This document shows, piece by piece, positions 46,744-55,321 of a stretch of DNA of 64,000 nt. How positions within the stretch are numbered: the first letter of the stretch is position 1; each line of letters opens with the position of its first letter. Position numbers and translations under genes: made by a program. The notes below the pieces were generated by a model. That model searched no databases and had not been told where the DNA came from. It saw nothing but the letters and a program-made list of their open reading frames with translations. The stretch is taken from contig NZ_JAAKXW010000001.1 in NCBI RefSeq assembly GCF_011752045.1, positions 682,001-746,000 of the forward strand, read 5' to 3'. The stretch is from Microbacterium hydrocarbonoxydans (lineage in GTDB: Bacteria > Actinomycetota > Actinomycetes > Actinomycetales > Microbacteriaceae).

Positions 46744-46816
46744 CGGCTTCGGCTTCGGCTTCGGCTTCGGCTTCGGCTTCGGCTTCGGCTTCGGCTTCGG
46801 CTTCGGCTTCGGCTTC
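46744..46816. repeat. (CGGCTT)12 microsatellite
   Basis: Twelve perfect hexamers plus one base, without interruption. It lies 22 nt upstream of the serine hydrolase start on the minus strand. The repeat is open in all frames on the plus strand (Gly-Phe or Arg-Leu runs), but no ribosome site or homologous protein supports coding. In the hydrolase frame an in-frame TGA precedes it, so it is not part of that protein. Confidence 0.95.
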
Positions 46817-46860
46817 ACCGGAACCCTAGCTCAACGGGTCCGCCTGCTGAACGCGGACGC

Positions 46861-46897
46861 GAAAAAGCCCCGGACTCTGGCGAGAGAATCCGAGGCT
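46861..46897 (-). terminator. tRNA-Lys terminator with T-run
   Basis: On the minus strand AGCCTCGGATTCTC pairs with the AGAGTCCGGGGCT side (one or two mismatches), followed by TTTTTC at 46861-46866. It lies seven bases downstream of the tRNA. Confidence 0.85.
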
Positions 46898-46903
46898 GTT
46901 CCG

Positions 46904-46976
46904 TGCACCCCCAGGGACTTGAACCCTGAACCCACTGATTAAGAGTCAGTTGCTCTGCCGATTGAGCTAGAGGTGC
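46904..46976 (-). tRNA. tRNA-Lys (anticodon CTT)
   Basis: 73-nt tRNA. Acceptor GCACCTC pairs with GGGGTGC (one G-U), discriminator A. D arm AGCTCAATCGGCAGAGC, anticodon stem ACTGA/TCAGT with loop CTCTTAA, and T arm CAGGGTTCAAGTCCCTG. CCA is not encoded. Confidence 0.97.
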
Positions 46977-47124
46977 GTGGCCTGGGGAATCCCCCGGCCG
47001 AGGAATTACATTACCAGCCGATCGACCCCACGCGAAATCGAGGCCGAGGAAGAGCGACCGCCGCGCGTGTCGCCATGCGTCATGCACTCCGGAGCCCGTC
47101 GCTTCCGCCGACTATCCTGGGAGC

Positions 47125-47922
47125 GTGACCGCCTCCCCCCGCGTCGACGATCTCTCCGACGACCTCGCCCTCGCCCTGCGTCTCGCCGATGCGGCCGATG
47201 CCCAATCTCTGCCGCGCTTCGACAGCGCCGACCTCGTCATCTCGACCAAGGCGGACAACTCGCACGTCACCGACGCGGACCTCGCGACCGAGCGCGCGAT
47301 CCGTGCGGTCCTCGCAGCCGAGCGCCCGCAGGACGGCATCTTCGGCGAGGAGTTCGGCGCCGAGGGCGACACGCATCGCCAGTGGATCATCGACCCGATC
47401 GACGGCACCGCGAACTACCTCCGAGGCGTGCCGCTGTGGGGGACGATGATCGCGCTGGCGATCGACGGCGTGCCGCAGGTCGGCGTCGTGAGCATGCCTG
47501 CACTCGGGCGCCGCTGGTGGGCTTCCGCCGGCGCCGGCGCCTGGACGGCGACCGACGCCGGTCCCCGACGTCTGCGCACCTCGGCGGTGGAGTCTCTGGA
47601 CGACGCGAGCGTGAGCTTCCAGAGCATCGCCCAATGGTCGGAGTCCGGACACCTCGATCAGCTGCTCCGGCTCGCGGACCGCGTGTGGCGGGACCGCGCC
47701 TACGGCGACGTGTATGCGTACATGCTCCTCGCTGAGGGCCGGGTCGATGCGGTCGCCGAGTTCGGCGTCAAGGAGTACGACATCGCAGCCGCCGTCGCGA
47801 TCGTTCGGGAGGCCGGCGGCCGGATGACCTCCTTCGACGGCGTTGAGACGATCTCAGCCCGGTCGACGCTCGCCAGCAACGGCATCCTCCACGAGCCTCT
47901 GCTCGATCTGCTGCATCCCTGA
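47125..47922 (+). CDS. hisN: Histidinol-phosphatase (inositol monophosphatase family)
   Basis: Mg-dependent phosphatase of 265 residues. The first metal glutamate is in IFGEEFGAEG. The core motif WIIDPIDGTANY carries the Asp residues, and the last Asp is in EFGVKEYDIAAAVAIVREAGG. The length and the sequence NYLRGVPLWGTMIAL fit actinobacterial HisN, although a general inositol monophosphatase role cannot be excluded. GTG start at 47125. It lies alone, with a lipoprotein gene 22 nt downstream. Confidence 0.9.
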   Translation: MTASPRVDDLSDDLALALRLADAADAQSLPRFDSADLVISTKADNSHVTDADLATERAIRAVLAAERPQDGIFGEEFGAEGDTHRQWIIDPIDGTANYLRGVPLWGTMIALAIDGVPQVGVVSMPALGRRWWASAGAGAWTATDAGPRRLRTSAVESLDDASVSFQSIAQWSESGHLDQLLRLADRVWRDRAYGDVYAYMLLAEGRVDAVAEFGVKEYDIAAAVAIVREAGGRMTSFDGVETISARSTLASNGILHEPLLDLLHP

Positions 47923-47944
47923 CCCGACCCGACAAGGCCCAGCG

Positions 47945-48511
47945 ATGACCCCCCGCATCACCTCCGCCACGATCGCTCTCCTCCTCGCGCTCTCGCTCAC
48001 GGCGTGCTCCGGTGCGCCGGAACCTGAGCCGAGACCCACGTCGAAGGCCTCCGAGCCGACGCCGGAGGCCAGCGTTCAACCCGTGGATACGCCGGCGCCC
48101 GAACCCACCTCGACGGAGCCGGCGTGCGACACGATCATCTCGGCAGGCACTGTCAAGGCGCTGACCGACGAGGGGTGGACCTTCCAGGAGAAGGAGTTCG
48201 TGATCGGCGACGTCACGCTCACCGATGGCCTGCTCTGCTTCTGGGCCGACTACTCGGTGGCCTCCGATCACGGACAGCTCTACGGCTGGTCGGCGATCAG
48301 CGCCGACGACGCCACGCGCGCCCAGAGCTCGCTGCTCGCCTCCGGCTGGCGGCGAGAGGACGGCCCCGACGGCATCTACATCACCGAGGACCCCCAGTAC
48401 GCGATGGGCACCGACGACGCCGGCTACGGCATGACCTATCTCTTCGGCGACGGCTGGGTGAAGTTCGCCGACACGCGACAGAGCCTCCTCCTCATCGACT
48501 GGCAGGGCTGA
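47945..48511 (+). CDS. Lipoprotein, unknown function
   Basis: Protein of 188 residues with a lipoprotein signal ending in LTAC (18-21). A Pro/Thr/Glu-rich linker (EPEPRPTSKASEPTPEASVQ) follows, then a compact domain of about 130 residues with cysteines in ACDTIISAGT and LLCFWADY that could form a disulfide. LASGWRREDGPDGIYITED and YLFGDGWVKFAD are further features. I do not recognise the domain. The ATG at 47945 is 22 nt after hisN. Confidence 0.8.
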   Translation: MTPRITSATIALLLALSLTACSGAPEPEPRPTSKASEPTPEASVQPVDTPAPEPTSTEPACDTIISAGTVKALTDEGWTFQEKEFVIGDVTLTDGLLCFWADYSVASDHGQLYGWSAISADDATRAQSSLLASGWRREDGPDGIYITEDPQYAMGTDDAGYGMTYLFGDGWVKFADTRQSLLLIDWQG

Positions 48512-48572
48512 CTCCCATCCCCGCGCGCTCCGGTTATGCTGACGGGATTGACGTGCTGGGGAGGGAGCTGTC

Positions 48573-49448
48573 ATGTCGATTCCGCCACCGCCGACGCATC
48601 CCGGAGGGGCTGCGTCACCGGAGCCTGAACGACCCGTCACGACGAGGCGCCGGCTCAGTCCGCTCGTCATCGCGCTGATCGCCGGATGCTGCGTGATGCT
48701 GGTCGCGACACTCGCGCTCGGCGCGACCACGCTCTCGCTGCTGGGCCCGGCCGCCGCGAGCGCTCCGCCGACGCCGACGCCGACTCCGGAATCGACCGCC
48801 GACAGCGGCGGCCGCACGCAGACGGTCCGCGGGATCGAGGTCGTGACCCGGTCGGACATCGAGTTCGGCGATTACGCCATGAGCGACCTGCGCGACGGGG
48901 TGTACACCCTCCTCGTCGCGCCGATGTCGTGGAGCGACCAGACGTCGGGCATCGATGCGTCGTTCGACATCACCGCGTACGACGCCGAGGGGCGCATCGT
49001 CAACCGCAACCCGGCCAGCACCTACATCCTCCCCGGGCAGGAGGGGTTCTTCCAGGGCATCTTCAACGAGGATCTGTCCGACGTGGTGCGGATCACGGTC
49101 GAGCAGACCCGGGTCGAGATCGGCCCGCCCCTGATGACCGGCGGAATCGAGCTGACGTACCCCGACACGCTGGGAAGCGACAGGCGGTTCTATGTCGGCG
49201 GCAACCTGACCTCCACGCTCAGCATCGCGCCGATCTCCCCTGATCTCTTCTTCGCCGGCTACGTCGACGGGGAGCTGTTCGGGTACTGCTCCGACATTCC
49301 GGACATCCCGGCCGGCGGCGAGTTCGTGTCCACGTGCGAGCTCATACCGGTCACGCGCGACGAGCACCTGCTGGATGACCGCATCCCGAAGGACGCCGAG
49401 TTCCGCGCCTACCTCGAGCTCGACCCGATCGCCCACGAGGACTACTGA
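48573..49448 (+). CDS. Membrane-anchored extracellular protein, paralog A
   Basis: Protein of 291 residues that I do not recognise. A Pro-rich cytoplasmic N-terminus (about 30 residues) is followed by one membrane segment (about 32-60), then a Pro/Thr linker (PPTPTPTPESTADS) and an extracellular domain. That domain shares a pattern with the next gene: a directly flanking VxxxTxxEF start, PGQEGFFQGIFNEDLSDVVRITVEQT, and a GYCSDIPDIP motif with a second Cys in STCEL. Its stop overlaps the ATG of the next gene by one base, so the two paralogs are made together. Confidence 0.78.
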   Translation: MSIPPPPTHPGGAASPEPERPVTTRRRLSPLVIALIAGCCVMLVATLALGATTLSLLGPAAASAPPTPTPTPESTADSGGRTQTVRGIEVVTRSDIEFGDYAMSDLRDGVYTLLVAPMSWSDQTSGIDASFDITAYDAEGRIVNRNPASTYILPGQEGFFQGIFNEDLSDVVRITVEQTRVEIGPPLMTGGIELTYPDTLGSDRRFYVGGNLTSTLSIAPISPDLFFAGYVDGELFGYCSDIPDIPAGGEFVSTCELIPVTRDEHLLDDRIPKDAEFRAYLELDPIAHEDY

Positions 49449-50248
49449 TGAACGACACCTCGCCCCAGGGGAATCGACTGCTGATCGCCCTCTCCATCGC
49501 CTTCAGCGTGCTGACTCTCACCACGATCGGCTTCGGCGTGTCGACGGTCGTCCTTCTCAACGGCGCGCACGGCGCCGTCGAGAAGCCCCTCCCCACCCCG
49601 ACACCGACCGCTGAGGCATCGGGCGAGACCACGACGATCGACGGCTTCGAGATCTCGGCCGCCACCGACTTCACGGTGGAGGAGGTCGCCCTGGCCGTGC
49701 AGGCGTACAACGAGCGTGCCAGCGTGTACGCCGTGCTGACCAATGAGAGCGGGGCCGAGGCGGCCTACGCCTTCTTCGACGTCACCTCGTACCGAGAGGA
49801 CGGCACCATCGTCGAACGGGGCCTCGACATCGTGTACGTCCCGCCCGGCGATTCCAGCATCCTGCAGGCCGAGCTCCCGGAGGACCTGAGCGAAGTCGTC
49901 TCCATCGTCATGGAGCAGACCGACATCGAATGGAGCGCCCCGGCGAACGGCGGGGGCGTCGATGTCACATCGATCGCGTCGACGAGTTCGACCGACCACG
50001 TGGAGGTTCAGCTAACCTCCGAGCTCGACACGGCCGCAGAGAACATCGACATCTACGTCTTCGCTCATGTGGACGATGAGCTGGTGGGGGTCTGCCACGT
50101 GTGGGCGGACATCCCCGCAGCCGACGGCTCGTTCGACGATCTGTGCGACTGGGCGCCGACGCCGATCGACGACCCTGTGATGGGCGACGAGATCCCCGAG
50201 GACGCCGTGTTCGACGCCTACGTGAGGCTGGAAGCACCGCGGGATTGA
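49448..50248 (+). CDS. Membrane-anchored extracellular protein, paralog B
   Basis: Protein of 266 residues, a diverged paralog of the preceding gene. One membrane segment (about 11-35), a PTPTPTAEA linker, then a domain with PPGDSSILQAELPEDLSEVVSIVMEQTDIEW aligned to PGQEGFFQGIFNEDLSDVVRITVEQT of paralog A. It has GVCHVWADIPAAD with a second Cys in DLCDW. The shared Cys pair suggests a conserved disulfide outside the cell. It ends just before a bidirectional terminator and the tmRNA gene. Confidence 0.78.
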   Translation: MNDTSPQGNRLLIALSIAFSVLTLTTIGFGVSTVVLLNGAHGAVEKPLPTPTPTAEASGETTTIDGFEISAATDFTVEEVALAVQAYNERASVYAVLTNESGAEAAYAFFDVTSYREDGTIVERGLDIVYVPPGDSSILQAELPEDLSEVVSIVMEQTDIEWSAPANGGGVDVTSIASTSSTDHVEVQLTSELDTAAENIDIYVFAHVDDELVGVCHVWADIPAADGSFDDLCDWAPTPIDDPVMGDEIPEDAVFDAYVRLEAPRD

Positions 50249-50262
50249 GGTCAGACGCGACG

Positions 50263-50302
50263 AGGCCCTCGACGGACATCCTGGGACGTCCGTCGAGGGC
50301 CT
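50263..50302. terminator. Bidirectional terminator hairpin
   Basis: AGGCCCTCGACGGAC (50263-50277) pairs perfectly with GTCCGTCGAGGGCCT (50288-50302) around a 10-nt loop. It lies between paralog B on the plus strand and tmRNA on the minus strand. Confidence 0.9.
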
Positions 50303-50321
50303 CTCTCCTGCGACAGCGGCA

Positions 50322-50691
50322 TGGTGGAGCTGGGGGGAATCGAACCCCCGTCCAACGCTGAGTCTCCACGCCTTCTCCGGGCGCAGTCTGTGCAGACGTT
50401 CTGCTCGGCTCCGACCTTTGTCACAGACACCTAAGTCGACGAGCCCAGCCTGGGAAGAGTCCCACGTGACGTCCAGGCGCCGTCACGCAGCAAGATTCCT
50501 AGATGACGCCAGGATCCGTATCGGAATCACATACGGTCTGACGGACTATCGGGCTCGCTTAGGCAGCGAGGGCGAAGTCAGTGCGCTTGGATTCGGCACT
50601 TATTGTTTTGCAGGGAGCGTTCACGAGATAACCCTGCATCCTCGGCCCGCTTCTCGTGGATTCACAGGCGCTGTCGAAACCGATCAGCCCC
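50322..50691 (-). ncRNA. ssrA: Transfer-messenger RNA (tmRNA)
   Basis: 370-nt RNA that rescues stalled ribosomes. The 5' GGGGCTGATCGGTTTCGAC and 3' GGGTTCGATTCCCCCCAGCTCC form the tRNA-like acceptor and T arm, and CCA is encoded at 50322-50324. The tag frame runs from the resume GCC (50595-50597) to TAA (50559-50561) and encodes AESKRTDFALAA, ending in the ALAA degron. The preceding AATAAGT resembles the sequence before the mycobacterial resume codon. Pseudoknot sequences follow the tag. smpB is not in the window. Confidence 0.96.
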
Positions 50692-50762
50692 GTGGACCTT
50701 CTCTCGAAGGAGCCGCTGTCGCACTGTGGAGTTACCAGACCGGATGCTGTTGCACCCGAGCG

Positions 50763-50784
50763 TCTCAGACTACAACGTCTGAGA
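50763..50784. other. Short hairpin between tmRNA and the SIMPL gene
   Basis: TCTCAGAC (50763-50770) pairs with GTCTGAGA (50777-50784) around TACAAC. It lies in the 142-nt gap between the divergent tmRNA and SIMPL genes, so it may overlap the tmRNA promoter. Apart from this I see nothing recognisable in the gap. Confidence 0.4.
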
Positions 50785-50833
50785 GGCCCGCGCCATTCCG
50801 CGCCGCGCCGAGCGCCTGGCGTAGAGTCACCCC

Positions 50834-51499
50834 ATGACCGATGTCACCGTCACCGTCCGCGGCGAGCACGAGGCGCGGATCGCGCCGGAGCGCGCCACCG
50901 TCCGCGTCGGCGTGCACGCAGAGGGCCCAGAGCGAGCGGACGTCGTCGACCGCGTGATACGTCTCGCCGAGCCTGTCCGCCTGAGCATCACCGATCGCAA
51001 GGATGCCGGCGCGGTGGTCGACTGGAGCAGCAAGCGCCTCTCCGTCCGTGCCGAGCGTCCCTGGAACAACGAGGGCAAGCGGCTCGCGCCGGTGTACTAC
51101 GCGAGCGTCGACTTCACTGCGACCTTCGCCGAGGCCTCCGAGCTCTCGATCTGGGTGTCGGACATCTCCCCCTGGGACGGCGTCGAGGTCGGCTGGGTGG
51201 ACTGGCACCTCACCGCCGAGACCCGCGCCGAGGTCGAACGGCAGGTGGCGGCACAGGCCGTCGGCGTCGCCGTGACCCGCGCGCAGGCCTACGCGGGAGC
51301 ACTCGGGCTGCACGAGGTGAAACCGCTCGAGATCGCCGACGTCGGCCTGATCTCGAGCGGCCAGCCCGCGCCGGGGGCGCCGATGATGATGAAGGCTCGC
51401 GGCGCCGCTTTCGGCGCCGACTCGGCGCCCGCTATGGAGTACGAGCCCGAGGAGATCGTCATCTCCGCGACCGTCGAGGCGCGCTTCGTCGCCCGCTGA
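50834..51499 (+). CDS. SIMPL domain (DUF541) protein without signal peptide
   Basis: Protein of 221 residues with the SIMPL/DUF541 (YggE-like) pattern: VTVRGEHEARIAPERATVRVGV at the N-terminus, and a second beta-alpha unit from YYASVDFTATFAEASELSIWVSD to the C-terminus. AQAVGVAVTRAQAYAGALGL is the typical helix. Most SIMPL proteins are exported, but this one starts directly at the domain and has no signal peptide. Function is not known in detail for the family. Start ATG at 50834. Confidence 0.85.
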   Translation: MTDVTVTVRGEHEARIAPERATVRVGVHAEGPERADVVDRVIRLAEPVRLSITDRKDAGAVVDWSSKRLSVRAERPWNNEGKRLAPVYYASVDFTATFAEASELSIWVSDISPWDGVEVGWVDWHLTAETRAEVERQVAAQAVGVAVTRAQAYAGALGLHEVKPLEIADVGLISSGQPAPGAPMMMKARGAAFGADSAPAMEYEPEEIVISATVEARFVAR

Positions 51500-51517
51500 C
51501 GCGGGTCGAAGCCCGGC

Positions 51518-53029
51518 TCAGCTCTCGATCGCGAACGGAGCCAGGTCGGCGGCGAGACGCTCGGAGACACGGGCGTGCACGGCCGTTCCCTCCTCCCGGT
51601 GCTCGACCGACAGCAGCATCCCGGTCTCGTGGATCGCCGCCACGAGGTCACCGCGGTCGTACGGGACCACCGCACGGATCTCGACGGCCGGCTTCGGCAG
51701 CGCCTCCTCGATCGCGGCCCGGAGTTCGGGGATGCCCTCCCCCGACCGCGACGACACGAAGTGCGCGTTCGGCTCGAGGCCGCGCAGCACGAGCCGCTCG
51801 TCCTCGTCGAGGAGGTCCGCCTTGTTGAAGACGACGATCTCTGGCATGTCCCGCACGCCCACGTCGCCCATCACGTCGCGGACGGTCTGCAGCTGACCGG
51901 CGGGATCGGGGTGCGAGCCGTCGACGACGTGCAACACGACGTCGGCGTCTCCGACCTCCTCCAGCGTCGAGCGGAACGCCTCCACGAGCTGATGCGGCAG
52001 GTTCCGGACGAACCCGACGGTGTCGGTGAGCGTGTAGACGCGGCCGTCGCTCGTCTCGGAGCGACGCACCGTCGCATCGAGCGTCGCGAACAGGGCGTTC
52101 TCGACCAGCACGCCGGCGCTGGTCAGGGCGTTGAGCAGGCTCGACTTGCCGGCGTTCGTGTACCCGGCGATCGCCACCGAGGGGATCGTGTTGCGCTTGC
52201 GCTCGGCGCGCTTCGCCTCGCGCGCCGGGGCGAAATCGCGGATCTGGCGGCGCAGCAGCGCCATCTTGGTGCGGATGCGGCGGCGATCGAGCTCGATCTT
52301 CGTCTCACCGGGACCGCGAGAGCCCATTCCGGCACCGCCGGCGCCGACCTGGCCACCCGCCTGGCGGCTCATCGACTCGCCCCATCCGCGCAGACGCGGG
52401 AGGAGGTATTCGAGCTGGGCGAGCTCCACCTGCGCCTTGCCCTCGCGGCTCTTCGCGTGCTGGCTGAAGATGTCGAGGATCACGGTCGTGCGGTCGATGA
52501 CCTTGACCTTCACGACGTCCTCGAGCGCGCGCCGCTGGCTCGGGGCGAGCTCGGTGTCGGCGATGACCGTGTCGGCGCCGGTCGCGGCGACGATGTCCTT
52601 CAGCTCCTGCGCCTTGCCGCGCCCGATGTAGGTCGCGGCATCGGGGTGCGGGCGACGCTGCAGCACACCGTCGAGGACGACGGCACCGGCGGTCTCAGCG
52701 AGGGCGGCGAGCTCGCGCAGCGAGTTCTCGGCATCCTCCTGAGCGCCCTGCGGGTACACGCCGACGAGCACGACGTTCTCGAGCCGCAGCTGCCGGTACT
52801 CGACCTCGGTGACGTCCTCGAGCTCGGTCGAGAGTCCTGCGACGCGGCGCAGCGCGTGACGGTCCTCCAGGTCCCATTGCGCGCCGTCGGTGGCGGTGTG
52901 AGCCGCCGTGGCCTCGTCCTGCAGCGCCTGTGCTGCACCGAAGACGCGCGCCTCGGTCCGCTTCTCGGCGTTCGCGAGCACGCGCTCGACGGCCTCGTCA
53001 TCGGTGGAGTGTGTGGGTGTCTCCGTCAT
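51518..53029 (-). CDS. hflX: GTPase HflX (ribosome-associated)
   Basis: GTPase of 503 residues that splits or rescues stalled 70S ribosomes. The N-terminal HflX domain has GRGKAQELKDIVAATGADTVIADTELAPSQRR, and a glycine-rich linker (GGQVGAGGAGMGSRGPGETKIELDRRRIR) follows. The GTPase domain has G1 GYTNAGKSS (289-297), G3 DTVGFVRNLP and G4 NKAD. The N-terminus is about 50 residues longer than in E. coli and polar. Start ATG at 53029. It is divergent from the RsmC-like gene. Confidence 0.95.
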   Translation of the reverse strand: MTETPTHSTDDEAVERVLANAEKRTEARVFGAAQALQDEATAAHTATDGAQWDLEDRHALRRVAGLSTELEDVTEVEYRQLRLENVVLVGVYPQGAQEDAENSLRELAALAETAGAVVLDGVLQRRPHPDAATYIGRGKAQELKDIVAATGADTVIADTELAPSQRRALEDVVKVKVIDRTTVILDIFSQHAKSREGKAQVELAQLEYLLPRLRGWGESMSRQAGGQVGAGGAGMGSRGPGETKIELDRRRIRTKMALLRRQIRDFAPAREAKRAERKRNTIPSVAIAGYTNAGKSSLLNALTSAGVLVENALFATLDATVRRSETSDGRVYTLTDTVGFVRNLPHQLVEAFRSTLEEVGDADVVLHVVDGSHPDPAGQLQTVRDVMGDVGVRDMPEIVVFNKADLLDEDERLVLRGLEPNAHFVSSRSGEGIPELRAAIEEALPKPAVEIRAVVPYDRGDLVAAIHETGMLLSVEHREEGTAVHARVSERLAADLAPFAIES

Positions 53030-53097
53030 CCGTCCCTGATCTCTGGGTTTTGTTGCGAGCCTTAACCTTAGCCCGCACTGTCCGGTACGCTCACGGT

Positions 53098-53739
53098 ATG
53101 GGGTCCGACCATTACTTCACTGCGGCCCCGGCAAGCCCCGAGAATCTGCGTACGATCCGTGTGTCGCTCGCAGGCCGTGAGCTCGACGTCACCACCGCAG
53201 GCGGCGTCTTCAGCCCGGATCGCCTGGATGCCGGAACTGCAGTCCTCCTCGCCAACATGCCGCCAGTGCCGCCCGGGGGCAACCTTCTCGACCTCGGCAG
53301 CGGATGGGGACCCATCACGCTCTCCATGGCTCTCGCCGCGCCGCACGCGACGGTCTGGGCCGTCGACGTGAACGAGCGCGCCCTGGACCTCGTGCGACGC
53401 AACGCGGAGGCTCTCGGACTCAGCAATGTCAACGCCTCACTCCCCGACGATGTTCCCGACGACGTGACCTTCCGCACGATCCGCTCGAACCCGCCGATCC
53501 GGGTGGGCAAGAATGAACTGCACGGCCTCCTCGAGCGGTGGATCCCCCGTCTCGACGAGCGCAGCGACGCCTGGCTCGTCGTGCAGCGCAATCTCGGCGC
53601 CGACTCCCTGCAGCGGTGGATCGCCGCCACGTTCCAGCCGGGCTACAGCGTGTTCCGGACCGCCACCGGCAAGGGCTACCGCATCCTGAAGGTGCGCAAG
53701 CACGGAACCCCGCCCACCGAGCCTGTCACCGTCGTCTGA
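53098..53739 (+). CDS. RsmC-like class I methyltransferase
   Basis: Methyltransferase of 213 residues, related to the small-subunit rRNA m2G methyltransferase RsmC catalytic half. Motif I is NLLDLGSGWGPITLSMA (60-76), the acidic motif II is VWAVDVNERAL, and the catalytic NPPI motif is in IRSNPPIRVGK. The sequence starts with the DHYFTAAPASPE segment usual for actinobacterial members. Start ATG at 53098; longer readings enter hflX. The target, rRNA or other, is not proven. Confidence 0.9.
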   Translation: MGSDHYFTAAPASPENLRTIRVSLAGRELDVTTAGGVFSPDRLDAGTAVLLANMPPVPPGGNLLDLGSGWGPITLSMALAAPHATVWAVDVNERALDLVRRNAEALGLSNVNASLPDDVPDDVTFRTIRSNPPIRVGKNELHGLLERWIPRLDERSDAWLVVQRNLGADSLQRWIAATFQPGYSVFRTATGKGYRILKVRKHGTPPTEPVTVV

Positions 53740-53748
53740 TCCGCGCGG

Positions 53749-54414
53749 TCAGGTCGAGGGCGCCATCCCGAGCAGGTCGGGCAGCTTCGCCATATCGGTG
53801 AAGACGGTGGTGTCGTCTCCTATGAGCCATCCGGCGGGCGTGAGGCCGCCGGCGTAGCCGTAGGCCCGCATCCCGGCCGCACGCGCCGCCTGCACGCCGA
53901 AGCGGCTGTCCTCGATGACGACGCACCGCTCGGCAGGGACGCCGCGCTGCGAAGCCGCGTGCAGGAACAGATCCGGCGCAGGCTTGCCGGATCGGACGTC
54001 TTCCGCGCTGAAGATCCGTCCCTCGAACGTCGCCAGCATCCCCGTCAGCGCGAGCGACCGCCGGATCTTGGCGTGCGTTCCGCTCGAGGCGACGCAGATG
54101 TCCGTATCGATGCCTCGGAGCGCCTCGATGATCCCCGGGACCGGAGCCAGGTCGCGCTCGAACGCTTCCGTGTACCAGTTCTGATACGGCTCCTCCCAGT
54201 CGTCGGCGAGGCTTCTGCCGAGGTGCCCCTCGATCTCCGATCGGAAGTGCTCTGCAGTGCGCCCGACGAACCGGTGCACGATCTCGTCGACGGTGAGCTC
54301 CCAGCCGAGTTCGGCGAGCACACGCTGGTCGATCTTCACCGACAGTCTCTCACTGTCGACGAGCACGCCGTCGCAGTCGAAGATCACCAGCTCGATCGCG
54401 CGGCCGGCTGCCAT
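53749..54414 (-). CDS. HAD-IA family phosphatase (beta-phosphoglucomutase-like)
   Basis: Haloacid dehalogenase hydrolase of 221 residues. Motif I is IFDCDGVLVDSE (10-21) with the nucleophile Asp. The helical cap (LAELGWELTVDEIVHRFVGRT) is of the C1 type. Motif II is in CVASSGTHAKI, and motif IV is in VVIEDSRFGVQAARAAGM. Such enzymes act on sugar phosphates or phosphoglycolate. Its ATG overlaps the dapF stop by one base, so it is coupled to dapF, with no obvious metabolic reason. Confidence 0.9.
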   Translation of the reverse strand: MAAGRAIELVIFDCDGVLVDSERLSVKIDQRVLAELGWELTVDEIVHRFVGRTAEHFRSEIEGHLGRSLADDWEEPYQNWYTEAFERDLAPVPGIIEALRGIDTDICVASSGTHAKIRRSLALTGMLATFEGRIFSAEDVRSGKPAPDLFLHAASQRGVPAERCVVIEDSRFGVQAARAAGMRAYGYAGGLTPAGWLIGDDTTVFTDMAKLPDLLGMAPST

Positions 54415-55286
54415 CAGGCGAGGTCGACCTCGCCGCTGAACACCAGCTGCGCGGGGCCGGAGAGGGCGACGTGCTCGCCGTCCTCCGCAGGGAACATCCG
54501 CACGCCGAGGGTGCCGCCAGGCACTTCGACGCGCCAGTTGTCCGGGGCCTGCTCACCCGCCCAGTAGCGGACGGCAAGCGCCGTCGCGGCCACGCCGGTG
54601 CCGCAGCTCAGGGTCTCGCCGACGCCGCGCTCGGAGACGCGCATCCGGACATGGCCGATGCCGTCGCGGACCAGCGGCTCCCCCGGCACGACGAACTCGA
54701 TGTTCGCGCCCGCCGGGAGCGCGGGCTCCAGCTCCGGCGTGCGATGCAGCTCGAGGGACGCCAGCTCCTGCTCCGACGCGAGCGCGACCACCACGTGCGG
54801 GTTGCCCACATCGATGCCGAGCCCGGGGCGCGTGACCGTGAGCCCGTCGGCCTTCACCAGCGGGTCGTCCCCGGAGAGCTTCCAGCGCCCGAGGTCGACC
54901 TGATAGCCGGTCTCGCTGCGCGTGACATCACGGACCCCGGCTCGAGTGCCGATGGGGAGCGTGGATCCCGGTTCGATCGTCGCGAGCCCGGCACGCACCA
55001 GGTAGTGGGCGAACACGCGGATGCCGTTTCCGCACATCTCCGCGATCGAGCCGTCGGCGTTGCGGTAGTCCATGAACCACTCGGCGTCAGGCTCCTCCGC
55101 GAGGGCCGCACCGCCTTCAGGGAGGTTCGCCGATCGGACGACGCGCAGCACGCCGTCGCCGCCGATGCCGAAGTGACGATCGCAGAGCGCGGCGACCTGA
55201 TCGGGGCTGAGATCCAGCGCGCCGTCGGGGTCGGCGATGATGACGAAGTCGTTGCCGGTGCCGTGCCCCTTGGTGAATGCGACCAT
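54414..55286 (-). CDS. dapF: Diaminopimelate epimerase
   Basis: Epimerase of 290 residues that makes meso-diaminopimelate for lysine and peptidoglycan. The two catalytic cysteines are C85 in [11 protein letters not shown] and C228 in [13 protein letters not shown], both in standard context. [10 protein letters not shown] opens the protein. Start ATG at 55286. It sits in the conserved recA-miaB-miaA-dapF-hflX neighbourhood of actinobacteria, here with three small genes inserted between miaA and dapF. Confidence 0.96.
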   Translation of the reverse strand: MVAFTKGHGTGNDFVIIADPDGALDLSPDQVAALCDRHFGIGGDGVLRVVRSANLPEGGAALAEEPDAEWFMDYRNADGSIAEMCGNGIRVFAHYLVRAGLATIEPGSTLPIGTRAGVRDVTRSETGYQVDLGRWKLSGDDPLVKADGLTVTRPGLGIDVGNPHVVVALASEQELASLELHRTPELEPALPAGANIEFVVPGEPLVRDGIGHVRMRVSERGVGETLSCGTGVAATALAVRYWAGEQAPDNWRVEVPGGTLGVRMFPAEDGEHVALSGPAQLVFSGEVDLA

Positions 55287-55321
55287 GCGTCCAGTCTAGA
55301 GAACTCCGGATCGGCGCAGAG

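Noticed and set aside
46712-46942. Open frames encoding Gly-Phe or Arg-Leu repeats over the microsatellite
   Set aside because: They are products of the hexamer repeat, run into the tRNA-Lys gene and have no ribosome site. I treat the stretch as a non-coding repeat.
46904-46976. tRNA-Lys as an integration site
   Set aside because: No integrase gene and no repeated tRNA 3' end is seen nearby.
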